Assembly (NCBI RefSeq): GCF_009299475.1
Contig: NZ_WBSN01000016.1
Coordinates: 1 to 60,073, forward strand
Length of the DNA: 60,073 nucleotides
Origin: Bifidobacterium avesanii
GTDB taxonomy: Bacteria; Actinomycetota; Actinomycetes; Actinomycetales; Bifidobacteriaceae
Reading direction: 5' to 3'
Positions 43,621 through 52,984 of this stretch are shown piece after piece. A program made the position numbers and the translations under genes. Under the pieces are notes generated by a model. It was given only the letters and a program-made list of their open reading frames with translations, was not told the origin of the DNA and did not search any database. Position 1 is the stretch's first letter. The number at the start of each line of letters is the position of its first letter.

Positions 43621-44556
43621 TCAGCGGGGCTCGGGCGGGTATTGCGGCGCGGAGCAGCGGGCGCGGTTGATGCGCACGGCCGCGGCCATGCCGCCGTCGC
43701 CGTAGGTGGGGTGATCGAGGAAACCACGAGTGAGCATGGAGTGCTGTCGCAGCTCGGGATGGACCTGCACCGCGTCCTCCCACAGGTGCAGCCGCTCGCC
43801 GGCCAGCGCATCCAGCGCCAATACCGTCTGTTCGACGTGCGCGGCGTAGGAGGCGCGATGCCGTTCGATGATGTGCCCCAGCAGGCGTGTGCGCCGCTCC
43901 ATGCTCTTCACGTTCGAGCTCACCGGGGCCGTGCGGTAGTTGACCAGCGGTTCGCCGACCACCTCGACGCGGGACCCTTCCCCGCCGGTCTCCAGCAGGC
44001 TCAGGCAGAACTCCCAATCCTCGAAGCCCTCGCGCATGGACTCGTCGTAGCCGCCGCAGCGCTCCCAGGTCTCCCGGCGGAACGTGCACGCCGAGGGGCA
44101 GCAGTTGCGCGGCAGGAAATCCGCAAGCGTGCCGCCGCTGGGCCGCACCACGCAATCCAGAATGCCGAAGCACTTGAGCCAACCGGACGCCGCGACCACG
44201 GACGGGGCCGCGCGCAGTGCGGCCAAGGTGCGGTTCAAAAAATCCGGAAGCAGCAGATCGTCGCCGTCCAATACAGATATATATGTGGTGTCCGCGGTCG
44301 CTATGCCCGCATTGCGCGCGGCGGACACCCCGGCGTTGCGCTGGCGGATGACGCGCACGCCCTCGTCGCCACGCCGTCCCAAGGCATCCAGCACGGCAAT
44401 CGAATCCTCGTCCGTCGAGCCGTCGTCCACCACGATGACGCTCGCCGGTCCGATGCTCTGGCGCAAGGCGGATTCCACCGCGTCGGCGAGCATGTCCCCC
44501 TGATTGAATCCCGTGATGACGACGGTGACGTCCGCCGCATGCTGTTCATTGCCCAT
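43621..44556 (-). CDS. Family 2 glycosyltransferase
   Basis: A 311-residue GT-A-fold enzyme. TVVITGFNQGDMLADAVESA, VIVVDDGSTDEDS and ISVLDGDDLLLPDF (the DxD metal site) are in order. GFEDWEFCLSLLETGG contains the ED motif of the catalytic base. No membrane segments are seen, so it should act at the cytosolic face. It is alone between the AbiEi-like gene and aldB; GT2 enzymes build cell-wall polysaccharides or glycolipids, and the acceptor is unknown. The ATG at 44556 is used; an ATG at 44565 is also possible, with weak binding sites for both. Confidence 0.88.
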   Translation of the reverse strand: MGNEQHAADVTVVITGFNQGDMLADAVESALRQSIGPASVIVVDDGSTDEDSIAVLDALGRRGDEGVRVIRQRNAGVSAARNAGIATADTTYISVLDGDDLLLPDFLNRTLAALRAAPSVVAASGWLKCFGILDCVVRPSGGTLADFLPRNCCPSACTFRRETWERCGGYDESMREGFEDWEFCLSLLETGGEGSRVEVVGEPLVNYRTAPVSSNVKSMERRTRLLGHIIERHRASYAAHVEQTVLALDALAGERLHLWEDAVQVHPELRQHSMLTRGFLDHPTYGDGGMAAAVRINRARCSAPQYPPEPR

Positions 44557-44927
44557 GCCGCCCATCCTAACGCCGTGCAGCGCGAGGCCATCCGCCGCAG
44601 TCACGCCCGTGATCCCCCGAATTGCGATGCGCAGTCTTCCGCCGCTTGCCAATTCCGCGGTTACTACGTTGCTTTAAGGCAAACTATGCCCCGCTCAGGC
44701 CCTGCCGCAATAATACTTCCGATTTGTGCGGTCGATTTCCGCAATATGCCGGGAAACAGCCACCGCCATTCCGCCGTTTTGCGCCGCCGATAGACGGGCA
44801 GACCCGCAAAAACCACCGCACAAATCGGATTTATGCATGTAGTTTTCGACGGACGTTCGCCATCCGGCGGGTTCGACGCGGAAGACGGGTCTGGCGAACG
44901 CCCGGCGGGGTGCCGTATGGTGAAGGC
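44557..44927. other. 371-bp gap with one long palindrome, between divergent GT2 and aldB
   Basis: CCGATTTGTGCGGT (44719-44732) and ACCGCACAAATCGG (44815-44828) are perfect 14-bp inverse repeats ~82 bases apart, with partly paired sequence inside. It resembles the other intergenic palindromes in size but not in sequence. No clear promoter for either gene was found. Confidence 0.55.
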
Positions 44928-45698
44928 ATGAGCGCATCAATCGCGAAGAACATCGAGCCGATCCGCGAACACCGGGCGAACGTGCTGTACCAACACGGCA
45001 CGCTGGCCCTGCTGGTGCCGGGGCTGCTCGAAGGCACCACCACGATGGGCGAACTGCTCACGCACGGCGACACGGGCATCGGCACCGGCGAGGGCCTCGA
45101 CGGCGAGATCATCGTGCTCGACGGCAGGCCCTGGCGCGTGGGCCGCAGCGGCAAGGTGGAGGCCGTGCCCGACGACTTCACCATGCCGTTCGCCACCATG
45201 CATCAGGCGGCGTTCCAATACCAGTGCGAGCGCGCCGACATCGGCCTCGAGGAGCTCAACCGGCGCATCGTGGAGGCCAACGGGCGCGCGAACACGTTCT
45301 TCGCGGTGATCGTGCGCGGCACATTCAGCTTCATGAAGACGCGCGCGGTGATCAAGCAGCAGGCGCCCTACCCCACGCTCGAGGAGGTGGCCGACCGTCA
45401 GGCGATCTTCCTCGGCCAGGACGTGCGGGGCACGATGCTCGGGTATTTTTCGCCGATCATGTTCCACGGTGCCGCGGTGGCCGGATTCCACGAGCACTTC
45501 CTCGCCGACGACCATTCGATCGGCGGGCATGTGCTCGACGCGGTGCTCGAGCGCGGCGAGATCCACACGCAGGTGTTCGACACGCTGGTGCAGCATCTGC
45601 CGGTGGACAATCCGGAGTACCGCAACCATGACTTCTCGCACGACAACATCGCCGAGGCGATCAGCAATGCGGAGGGCGACCGGCGCGGGGACGAATGA
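44928..45698 (+). CDS. aldB: Alpha-acetolactate decarboxylase
   Basis: A 256-residue zinc enzyme that converts 2-acetolactate to acetoin. TTTMGELLTHGDTGIGTGEG and LDGEIIVLDGRPWRV match the N-terminal core. The zinc-binding His cluster is in GFHEHFLADD, followed by GGHVLDAVLERGEI. The ATG at 44928 follows GGTGAAGG closely. With AdhE encoded convergently next door, the region concerns disposal of pyruvate-derived carbon. Acetolactate synthase is not in the window. Acetoin formation could also balance branched-chain amino acid precursors. Confidence 0.93.
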   Translation: MSASIAKNIEPIREHRANVLYQHGTLALLVPGLLEGTTTMGELLTHGDTGIGTGEGLDGEIIVLDGRPWRVGRSGKVEAVPDDFTMPFATMHQAAFQYQCERADIGLEELNRRIVEANGRANTFFAVIVRGTFSFMKTRAVIKQQAPYPTLEEVADRQAIFLGQDVRGTMLGYFSPIMFHGAAVAGFHEHFLADDHSIGGHVLDAVLERGEIHTQVFDTLVQHLPVDNPEYRNHDFSHDNIAEAISNAEGDRRGDE

Positions 45699-45721
45699 CA
45701 CGGAACCACGGAGCGGAGCCA

Positions 45722-45783
45722 CGCAAAGGGCCGCTCCCGAAGCGTCGCATATCGCATGTGTGCTTCGGGAGCGGCCCTTTGCG
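45722..45783. terminator. Bidirectional terminator between aldB and adhE
   Basis: Bases 45722-45743 and 45762-45783 are perfect 22-bp inverse repeats (core GGGCCGCTCCCGAAGC) with an 18-base loop. It lies between two convergent genes, 24 bases past the aldB stop and 60 past the adhE stop. TTTGCGTT on one side and its mirror on the other are weak T-runs. Confidence 0.8.
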
Positions 45784-45843
45784 TTATCCGCCTATCCGCC
45801 GGCCCCCGGTCAATGCCGACCGGTCAGACGGCCGGGCGCCCGC

Positions 45844-48585
45844 TCAGACGCGCTGGGAGGCTTCCTCGGTGGCGGCCTCGCCCTCGCGCTCGACGCGGAT
45901 CTTGTGGCCCTCGGCCTGCGGCACGCCGTAGTAGGCGGCCACGGCGATGTCCTTCATGTCCTCGATCATCGGGATGCGCGGGTTGGCGGGGGTGCACTGG
46001 TCCTCGTAGGCGCGCATGCCGATCTGGTCGAGCACGCTCCAGAAGTAGTCCTCGTCCACGCCGGCGTCCTGGAAGGACTTGTTCATGCCGAGCTTGTTGT
46101 CGCGGTAGTCCTCCACGGCGCGGGCCAGGTTCTCCACGCCCTCGGCCGGGGTCTTGCCCGGGTCGATGCCGAGGTTGCGGGCGATGTCCTGATAGCGCTC
46201 GGCGGCGACGTACTTGTTGTACTTCGGCCAGCTGGTGGGCTCCTCCGGGATCTCGCCGTTGTAGCGGATCACGTACGGCAGCAGGATGGAGTTGGTGCGG
46301 CCGTGCGCGATGTGGCACAGGGCGCCGATGGTGTGCGCCATGCCGTGGCACATGCCCAGGAACGCGGAGCCGAACGCCATGCCGGCCATGGTGGCGGCGT
46401 TGTGCATCTTCTCCTGCGCGTTGGTCTTGGCCAGGCCGGGCTCGCCGTTGACGGACTCCGCCAGGTTGTCCCAGATGAGCTTGGCCGCGTGCAGGGCCAT
46501 GCCGTCGGTGAAGTCGTTGGCGTACACGGAGACGTAGGCCTCCATGGAATGGGTCAGGGCGTCGAAGCCGGCGTCGGAGGCCAGCTTGCGCGGCTGGGTG
46601 CGGGCGAGCACCGGGTCCACGATGGCCACGGACGGGGTCAGCGCGTAGTCGGTGATCGGGTACTTGTAGCCGGTCTTGTGGTCGGTGATCACGGCGAACG
46701 GGGTCACCTCGGAGCCGGTGCCGGAGGAGGTCGGCACGCACACGAGCTTGGCCTTCTTGCCCAGCGGCGGGATCTTGAAGGCGCGCTTGCGGATGTCGAA
46801 GAACTTCTCGCGCACGTCGGAGAAGGAGATTTCCGGGTGCTCGTAGAGCAGCCACATGATCTTGGCCGCGTCCATCGGGGAGCCGCCGCCGACGGCGATG
46901 ATGGTGTCCGGCTCGAACTCCTCGCGCATCATCTCGGCGCCGCGCTCGACGGTCTCGACGGAGGGCTCCGGCTCGACGTAGTCGATGATGCGGAAGGTGA
47001 CGCGGTTGGAGCGGGCGCGCAGCTGGTCGATGACCTTGTCGATGATGCCGAGCTGCTCCATGACCTTGTCGCACACGATCACGGCCTTCTCGATGCCGTA
47101 CATGTCGCGCAGGTACTTGATCGCGTTCGGCTCGAAGTACGTCTTGGCCGGGATCTTGAACCACTGCATGTTGTTGTTCCTCCGAGCGATGCGCTTGATG
47201 TTGATCAGGTTCACGGCCTGCACGTTGCCGGACACCGAGTTGCCGCCGTAGGAGCCGCAGCCCAGGGTCAGGGACGGGGCGATGGCGTTGTAGATGTCGC
47301 CCACGCCGCCCAGGGAGGAGGGCTGGTTCCAGATGATGCGGCAGGCGTGCATCCTGAGGCCGTACTCGCGCACGAGCTCCTGGTTGTTGGTGTGGATGGC
47401 GGCGGTGTGGCCGGCGCCGAGCTTGAGCATCTTCTCGCACATCTCGAAGGCCTGCTCCTTGGAATCGGCCTTGAGGACGGCCTGCACCGGGGCGAGCTTC
47501 TCGTGGGTCAGCGGCTCGTCGTCGGAGACCTCGCGGCACTCGGCGGCGAGGATCGTGGCGTCGTCCGGGATGGTGAAGCCGGCGGCCTTGGCGATGAACT
47601 GCGGGGACTTGCCCGGCACCACGGAGTTGAGCTTCGGGGTCTGGCCGCTTCCGGCGGTGCAGCCGAACATGTACTGCTCGAGCTTGGCCTTCTCCTCCGC
47701 GTTCACGAAGTAGGCCTTGCGGCGCTTGAGCTCCTTGACGAGCGGGGCATAGACGTCCTTGTGGGCGATGATGGCCTGCTCGGTGGCGCAGATCATGCCG
47801 TAGTCGAAGTGCTTGGACAGGATGAGGTCGTTCGCGGCGCGCTCGATGTCCACGTCGGAGTCGACGTAGGCCGGGGCGTTGCCGGCGCCGACGCCGAGGG
47901 CCGGCTTGCCGGAGGAGTAGGCGGCCTTGACCATGCCGGGGCCGCCGGTCGCGAGGATGGTGGCGACGCCGGGGTGCTTCATCAGGGCGCCGGTGGCCTC
48001 GATGGACGGGTGCTCGATCCACTGGATGCAGTTCGCCGGGGCGCCGGCCTCGACGGCCGCGTCGCGCACGATCTTCGCGGCGGCCACGGAGGAGTTCTGC
48101 GCGCCGGGGTGGAAGCCGAAGACGATCGGGCAGCGGGTCTTCAGGGCGATGAGGGACTTGAAGATGGCGGTGGAGGTCGGGTTGGTGACCGGGGTGACGC
48201 CGGCGACCACGCCCACGGGCTCGGCGACCTCGTCGATGCCCATGATGTCGTCCTCGCGGATGATGCCGACGGTCTTCTGGCCGGCCATGTAGTGGGTGAC
48301 GTGCTCGCACGCGAAGATGTTCTTCGTGGCCTTGTCCTCGACGAGGCCGCGGCCGGTCTCCTCGACGGCCATCTTGGCAAGCACCAGGTGCTTGTTCAGC
48401 GCGGCGACGGACGCCTTGGCGACGATGTGGTCGACCTGCTCCTGATCGAGCTTCTCGAATTCGTCGAGGGCGACGAGGGCCTTCCTGACCAGCGCGTCGA
48501 CCTCGGCCTCGGCGGCCGCCTGCTTGTCCTCGGGAGCCGGCTTGGTGGGCTCGACCGGCTCGGTGTTCTTCTTCGCTTCCGCCAC
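45844..48585 (-). CDS. adhE: Bifunctional acetaldehyde-CoA/alcohol dehydrogenase
   Basis: A 913-residue fusion. The N-terminal aldehyde dehydrogenase half (to ~450) has the catalytic Cys in DYGMICATEQAIIAH. The iron-dependent alcohol dehydrogenase half has ALTHSMEAYVS, GMCHGMAHTIGALCHIAHG and the metal-binding His. It reduces acetyl-CoA to ethanol and regenerates two NAD+, the ethanol branch of the bifid shunt. The GTG at 48585 follows GAGGAGG at 5 bases; in-frame starts further upstream lack a site. A 60-residue charged leader precedes the core, a usual feature in bifidobacteria. A CRP/GlxR-type site lies 109 bases upstream. Confidence 0.97.
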   Translation of the reverse strand: MAEAKKNTEPVEPTKPAPEDKQAAAEAEVDALVRKALVALDEFEKLDQEQVDHIVAKASVAALNKHLVLAKMAVEETGRGLVEDKATKNIFACEHVTHYMAGQKTVGIIREDDIMGIDEVAEPVGVVAGVTPVTNPTSTAIFKSLIALKTRCPIVFGFHPGAQNSSVAAAKIVRDAAVEAGAPANCIQWIEHPSIEATGALMKHPGVATILATGGPGMVKAAYSSGKPALGVGAGNAPAYVDSDVDIERAANDLILSKHFDYGMICATEQAIIAHKDVYAPLVKELKRRKAYFVNAEEKAKLEQYMFGCTAGSGQTPKLNSVVPGKSPQFIAKAAGFTIPDDATILAAECREVSDDEPLTHEKLAPVQAVLKADSKEQAFEMCEKMLKLGAGHTAAIHTNNQELVREYGLRMHACRIIWNQPSSLGGVGDIYNAIAPSLTLGCGSYGGNSVSGNVQAVNLINIKRIARRNNNMQWFKIPAKTYFEPNAIKYLRDMYGIEKAVIVCDKVMEQLGIIDKVIDQLRARSNRVTFRIIDYVEPEPSVETVERGAEMMREEFEPDTIIAVGGGSPMDAAKIMWLLYEHPEISFSDVREKFFDIRKRAFKIPPLGKKAKLVCVPTSSGTGSEVTPFAVITDHKTGYKYPITDYALTPSVAIVDPVLARTQPRKLASDAGFDALTHSMEAYVSVYANDFTDGMALHAAKLIWDNLAESVNGEPGLAKTNAQEKMHNAATMAGMAFGSAFLGMCHGMAHTIGALCHIAHGRTNSILLPYVIRYNGEIPEEPTSWPKYNKYVAAERYQDIARNLGIDPGKTPAEGVENLARAVEDYRDNKLGMNKSFQDAGVDEDYFWSVLDQIGMRAYEDQCTPANPRIPMIEDMKDIAVAAYYGVPQAEGHKIRVEREGEAATEEASQRV

Positions 48586-48693
48586 GGTATCCTCCTCGTA
48601 GGGTGAACGGCTTGCCTCGCAAACCGCATGGCTTGGTTTCATCTTGAGTTATGGGCTTCGTTGCTCGCCTCATGGCGACGCCGTCACATCAGG

Positions 48694-48709
48694 TGTGACC
48701 TAGCTCACA
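48694..48709. promoter_or_regulatory. CRP/GlxR-type binding site upstream of adhE
   Basis: TGTGACCTAGCTCACA matches TGTGA-NNTANN-TCACA, the GlxR consensus of corynebacteria and a perfect CRP dyad. An overlapping second dyad, TCACATCAGGTGTGA, lies at 48684-48698. A cAMP-type regulator may link ethanol formation to carbon state. Confidence 0.7.
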
Positions 48710-48934
48710 ATGTACCGAAGCCCGCAAGCTTTCGCACCGGGGTCACGTGTCGTGCGCTTCATGTTTGATTTTGATGCTTTTTTGTTATCTGATAGCGGTT
48801 ACATGAACATCAACCGGCGGAAATATCGTGTTTTGATGCATTCTGTTCGCTTTTTGCCCCTACCGCACACCATCGCCACCCTTTGGCCCGACACACTTTT
48901 GATAATTGATTTTCCATATCCGCTCAGCAACGTA

Positions 48935-48963
48935 GACTTTTAGAAAAGTCACTTTTCAAAAGT
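48935..48963. promoter_or_regulatory. Tandem palindromes, probable ROK operator
   Basis: GACTTTTAGAAAAGTC (48935-48950) is a perfect dyad around a 2-base centre. ACTTTTCAAAAGT (48951-48963) follows with no gap. Together they give four ACTTTT half-sites about 90-115 bases before the ROK start, which fits autoregulation. Confidence 0.6.
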
Positions 48964-49049
48964 TGCCGCGACGCCGGATACAGGGCATCGGCTACGGGAT
49001 GCCGGTGTACCGGAACCGGAACGCCAAGGCAACGCGGAAGGGAACGGTC

Positions 49050-50234
49050 ATGGACGACGGCACCGCATTCACCGCGCACACCAAACCAACCACCGCGCGG
49101 GCGCTCACGCCGGACGACGTCAAACGGCACAACCGCGCCGCGATCATCCGCCGACTCAACGCCGAGGGGCCCGCCACCAAGCGGGATCTGGCCCAGGCGC
49201 TCGGGCTGAGCCTGCCCACCGTCACCCAGAACCTGCGCGACCTCGCCGCGGACGGCGTCGTCCGCCGGGACGGGGAACTGGCCTCCACCGGCGGGCGCAG
49301 AGCCGGCACCTACGCGTTCGACCCGCGCTGCCGCACGGCGATCGGCGCGGAGCTCGGCGCCACCGCCCTGACCATGGTCGCGGTGGACATGAACGGAGAC
49401 GTGACGGACGCGCGTTCGCGGGTGATGCGGCTGCGCGACGACGCGGCATACGCCCAGCGCGCGGCGGACGCGATCGGCGACTTCGCGGACGCGCTGCGCA
49501 GGCCCGTCGCCGGAGTGGGCGTGGCCGTCCCCGCAACGGTCATGGACGCCTCCCCCGCCCCGATCATGCCCGCCGCGCTCGTGCAGGCCCTGCGCCAACG
49601 CCGTCCCGCCAACGCCGTGCGCGCGCCGATCGCCGACGCCGAGGCCGAGCTGTGGCGCGACCGCACGCTCACGGACGCGCTGTGCGTCTACTTGGACCGC
49701 AGGCCCTCCGGCGCGCTGATCGTGGACGGCCGCGTGCACCCGACCGGCGGGAGGATCGAGCACATGACGCTCGTGCCCGGCGGACGCGAATGCCGCTGCG
49801 GGCGGCGAGGCTGCATGGACGCCTACTGCTCGCTCGAAACGCTGCCCGAGGACTACGAGAGCATCCCGGGCTTCTTCAGCGTGCTCGAACAGGGCGAGAC
49901 GCACCACCGCGAGCGCATGTCCCAGTGGCTGGACTCGCTGGCGCTGGCCATCGGCAACGCGCGCTCGGTCGTGCCCGGCGACGTGATCGTGGGCGGCGAG
50001 GCGGCCGGGTACCTGGACGAGCGCGATCTGGCCGCATTGCGCGAACGCGTGGCGGGCAACGGCGGAGCGGACGGCGGTTTCCGCCTGCGCGCGGCGGCCC
50101 GGATCGAGCACGGGACGACGGTCGGCGCGGCGCTGCCGTTCGTGCGGGCCGCGATGGCCGACCTTGAGGGAGCAACCGGGGAAGCAAGCCCCAATCCGGC
50201 GGATCCAACACCCCCGTCTACAATGAAAGTATGA
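49050..50234 (+). CDS. ROK-family transcriptional regulator
   Basis: A 394-residue protein. The N-terminal winged helix reads NRAAIIRRLNAEGPATKRDL and ALGLSLPTVTQNLRDLAADG. The sugar-kinase-like ROK domain has the zinc motif in GGRECRCGRRGCMDAYCS. The usual ROK glycine loops are poorly kept, so it is a regulator and probably not a kinase. The ATG at 49050 follows AAGGGA at 6 bases. Its TGA stop overlaps the next gene's ATG (ATGA), so it is coupled to the GH13 gene and should control glucan metabolism. Two palindromes lie upstream. Confidence 0.88.
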   Translation: MDDGTAFTAHTKPTTARALTPDDVKRHNRAAIIRRLNAEGPATKRDLAQALGLSLPTVTQNLRDLAADGVVRRDGELASTGGRRAGTYAFDPRCRTAIGAELGATALTMVAVDMNGDVTDARSRVMRLRDDAAYAQRAADAIGDFADALRRPVAGVGVAVPATVMDASPAPIMPAALVQALRQRRPANAVRAPIADAEAELWRDRTLTDALCVYLDRRPSGALIVDGRVHPTGGRIEHMTLVPGGRECRCGRRGCMDAYCSLETLPEDYESIPGFFSVLEQGETHHRERMSQWLDSLALAIGNARSVVPGDVIVGGEAAGYLDERDLAALRERVAGNGGADGGFRLRAAARIEHGTTVGAALPFVRAAMADLEGATGEASPNPADPTPPSTMKV

Positions 50235-52969
50235 AGAACGCAATACCCCAGCGGTATGCGATACCGCATCGTTACGCGACCAGACCGGGCTTCTACTTCA
50301 CCGAGGACGGGGGCGCGGACGCTGTGGTGCGTTCCGAAACCGCCGATCAGGTGTGGCTGTGCGTGTACGAGCCCGTCGACCAGCCCACCGCCTTCTTCAA
50401 CGACGCGGTGCGCATCTTCGAGGGCGCGCCCACGCCGTTTCTGAAGGACATCCACAGCCACCCGGTGTGCACGCGCATCATCGAGTCGATGTACGTGCGC
50501 GAGACGCTGTTCCGCATGGAGGGCCCCAATTACGGCCTGTGGTACGTGCACCTGCCCAAGGCGTGGGACGGCATGCGCTACGCCTACCGCGCGGACGGGG
50601 CGTGGAACCCGGCGAAGGGGCTGCGGTTCAACCCGTACAAGCTGCTGCTCGACCCGTACGGCAAGGGCATCGACGGGCACATGCAGCTCGATCCGGCGGC
50701 GTTCTCCTACCAGTGCGAGGTCAAGGACCGCAAGGTGATCGGCTCCGCGTTCGGCCCGATGAGCACCGTGGACGCGCTGGGCAAGATGCCCGTCTCCGTG
50801 GCGATCGACGACCGCGACGTCACCAAGCACGACGCCGACCCGTCGCACCCGCACGTGCCGTGGAGCAAGACCGTGCTCTACGAGCTGCACGTCAAGGGCT
50901 TCACCGCCAAGGCGCCGTGGCTGCCCAAGGAGCTGCGCGGCACCTACGCCGGGCTCGCGCACCCGATCACGCTGGCGTATCTGCAGGGGCTCGGCGTCAC
51001 GTCGATCGAACTGCTGCCCATCCAGGCCAAGCAGGACGAGCTGTTCCTGCAGGAGCACGGCCGCCACAACTACTGGGGATACTCCACGCTGAGCTACTTC
51101 TCCCCCGAGCCGAGCTACGCCACCAAGGCGGCGCAGGAGAAGGGCGCCGGAGCCGTGCGCGACGAGGTCATCAACATGGTGAGGGCCATGCACGAGGCCG
51201 GCTTCGAGGTGATCATGGACGTGGTGTACAACCACACATGCGAGGGCGGCGTGGAGGGGCCCACCACCTGCTGGCGGGGACTCGACGCGGTGCCCTACTA
51301 CCGCCGGGAGCCCGCCAACGAGGGGCGGCTCATCGACACCACCGGATGCGGCAACACGTTCGACTTCACCAACACGCACGTGGTCACGTTCGCCGTCGAC
51401 TCGCTGCGCTACTGGGCCAAGCGCATCGGCATCGACGGCTTCCGCTTCGACCTCGCGGCCACGCTGGGCCGGCTCGAGGGCAACTTCACCAAGCATCACC
51501 CGTTCCTGTACGCCCTGCGCGCGGACCTGCTGCTCGGCAACCTGAAGCTCATCATGGAACCGTGGGATTTGGGCCCGAACGGTTGGCTGACCGGCGGGTT
51601 CGGCATGCCGTTCAGCGAATGGAACGACCGGTTCCGCGACTCCACGCGCCGCTTCTGGCTCACCGACACGCAGCCGGGATCCACGCCCGCCATCGGCATG
51701 CAGGAGATGGCCACGCGCCTGTGCGGGTCGGCCGACCTGTTCGCCACCGAACCGGGCCGCGGCTGCGTCTCGTCGATCAACTACGTGGCCAGCCACGACG
51801 GCTTCACCATCACCGACATGACCAGCTACGCCAACAAGCACAACGAGGCCAACGGCGAGAACAACAACGACGGCACGACCAACAACCACTCCGCCAACTT
51901 CGGCGTGGAGGGACCGAGCAAGAACCCCGCGATCCTGCGCAAGCGCGAACGCGCGGCCATGAACATGCTCGGCACGCTCATGCTTTCGCTCGGCACGCCC
52001 ATGATCCTCGCCGGCGACGAATTCGGCAACACGCAGGGCGGCAACAACAACCCGTACGCGCAGGACAACGACACCACGTGGCTCGACTGGGACTGGCTGT
52101 ACCAGACCCGCAAAACCCCGCAGATGCGGCGGCTGGAACGCGTCTCGCGCCTGATCGCCATCCGCAAGGCGCTCGGCCTGTACCACCACGAGGAGTTCTT
52201 CACGCGCCTGACGCAGCTGGGCCTGTTCCGCCCGTCGAGCCGCGTGCAGTGGTACCTGCCCGACGGCACCACGCCCATGGACGGCGACTGGTTCGACACG
52301 AGCCGACGCAGCTTCGTGATGCGGCTGCGCTCGCAGGCCAACGACGACGCGCGGGACATCCTCATCGTGATCAACGGCGTCGATCAGGATGCGGCGTTCC
52401 GTCTGCCGAACGACTATGAGTGGCAGTGCGAATGGAGCTCCGCCGAGGCGGTCGGATTTGCGCCGGCGCCGGGGTTCGCGGTACGGCGCGTCAACGAGCA
52501 CGTCGACGGCGACGTCAACTGGACGAGCGTCGTGGACGAATCGGACGCCATCACGTCGCTGGTCAAGCAGGTGCAGGCGCAGCTGGCGGCGCAGCGGAAG
52601 CTGGACTATGCGAAGTTCGACGTTTCGCCGGCGTTGGGCGAGCGGTATGCGGACGGCGGTTCGGCCGGCAACGGCTCGACCGGGGGCGGGGCCAACGCCA
52701 CCGACGACCCGCACGTGCTCACCTACGCCACGCGGCGCAAGCCCGGCGGCAACGCCACCGACGACGCGATCACCGCCGTCACCGACGCCATGGACGACGC
52801 GCGCGACGGTTCCAGCGACGCCGAGGCCATCTCCCGCTCCGCCGAGACGATGGACCACGACGGCATCGCCACCGAAGCCGCCGCCCAGCAGCAGGCCACC
52901 GCCGACGAACTCGCCGGGCTGTGGACCGTGCCCGCCCTGAGCATCAGCGTCATGTGCCAGATGCAGTAG
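50231..52969 (+). CDS. glgX: GH13 glycogen-debranching-type enzyme (GlgX/isoamylase-like)
   Basis: A 912-residue intracellular protein. An N-terminal CBM48-like domain precedes the GH13 barrel. The catalytic set is complete: DVVYNHTCEGG (region I), D407 in DGFRFDLA as nucleophile, E443 in IMEPWD as acid/base, and D523 in ASHDGFT. It should cut alpha-1,6 branches of glycogen or limit dextrins. After about residue 780 there is a ~130-residue Ala/Asp/Thr-rich tail (GSAGNGSTGGGANATDDPHV) not found in the usual 650-750-residue GlgX. Its ATG overlaps the ROK stop. Pullulanase or isoamylase naming is also possible. Confidence 0.88.
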   Translation: MKNAIPQRYAIPHRYATRPGFYFTEDGGADAVVRSETADQVWLCVYEPVDQPTAFFNDAVRIFEGAPTPFLKDIHSHPVCTRIIESMYVRETLFRMEGPNYGLWYVHLPKAWDGMRYAYRADGAWNPAKGLRFNPYKLLLDPYGKGIDGHMQLDPAAFSYQCEVKDRKVIGSAFGPMSTVDALGKMPVSVAIDDRDVTKHDADPSHPHVPWSKTVLYELHVKGFTAKAPWLPKELRGTYAGLAHPITLAYLQGLGVTSIELLPIQAKQDELFLQEHGRHNYWGYSTLSYFSPEPSYATKAAQEKGAGAVRDEVINMVRAMHEAGFEVIMDVVYNHTCEGGVEGPTTCWRGLDAVPYYRREPANEGRLIDTTGCGNTFDFTNTHVVTFAVDSLRYWAKRIGIDGFRFDLAATLGRLEGNFTKHHPFLYALRADLLLGNLKLIMEPWDLGPNGWLTGGFGMPFSEWNDRFRDSTRRFWLTDTQPGSTPAIGMQEMATRLCGSADLFATEPGRGCVSSINYVASHDGFTITDMTSYANKHNEANGENNNDGTTNNHSANFGVEGPSKNPAILRKRERAAMNMLGTLMLSLGTPMILAGDEFGNTQGGNNNPYAQDNDTTWLDWDWLYQTRKTPQMRRLERVSRLIAIRKALGLYHHEEFFTRLTQLGLFRPSSRVQWYLPDGTTPMDGDWFDTSRRSFVMRLRSQANDDARDILIVINGVDQDAAFRLPNDYEWQCEWSSAEAVGFAPAPGFAVRRVNEHVDGDVNWTSVVDESDAITSLVKQVQAQLAAQRKLDYAKFDVSPALGERYADGGSAGNGSTGGGANATDDPHVLTYATRRKPGGNATDDAITAVTDAMDDARDGSSDAEAISRSAETMDHDGIATEAAAQQQATADELAGLWTVPALSISVMCQMQ

Positions 52970-52984
52970 CGGGCCCTGCACCAA

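Larger units (their letters stand above)
48586..49049. other. 464-bp divergent regulatory region between adhE and the ROK gene
   Basis: It carries the CRP/GlxR-type site near adhE (48694-48709) and two palindromes near the ROK gene (48935-48963). Bases 48750-48930 are clearly AT-richer than the surrounding genome. No complete promoter could be assigned with confidence. Confidence 0.6.

Noticed and set aside
45469..48606. Very long frame opposite adhE
   Set aside because: Val/Gly/Leu/Asp-rich antisense product with no domain; adhE is unmistakable on the other strand.
48770..48815. Rex (NADH sensor) site upstream of adhE
   Set aside because: TTTTTTGTTATCTGATAGC has a plausible TTGTTA half, but no matching inverted half at the right spacing.
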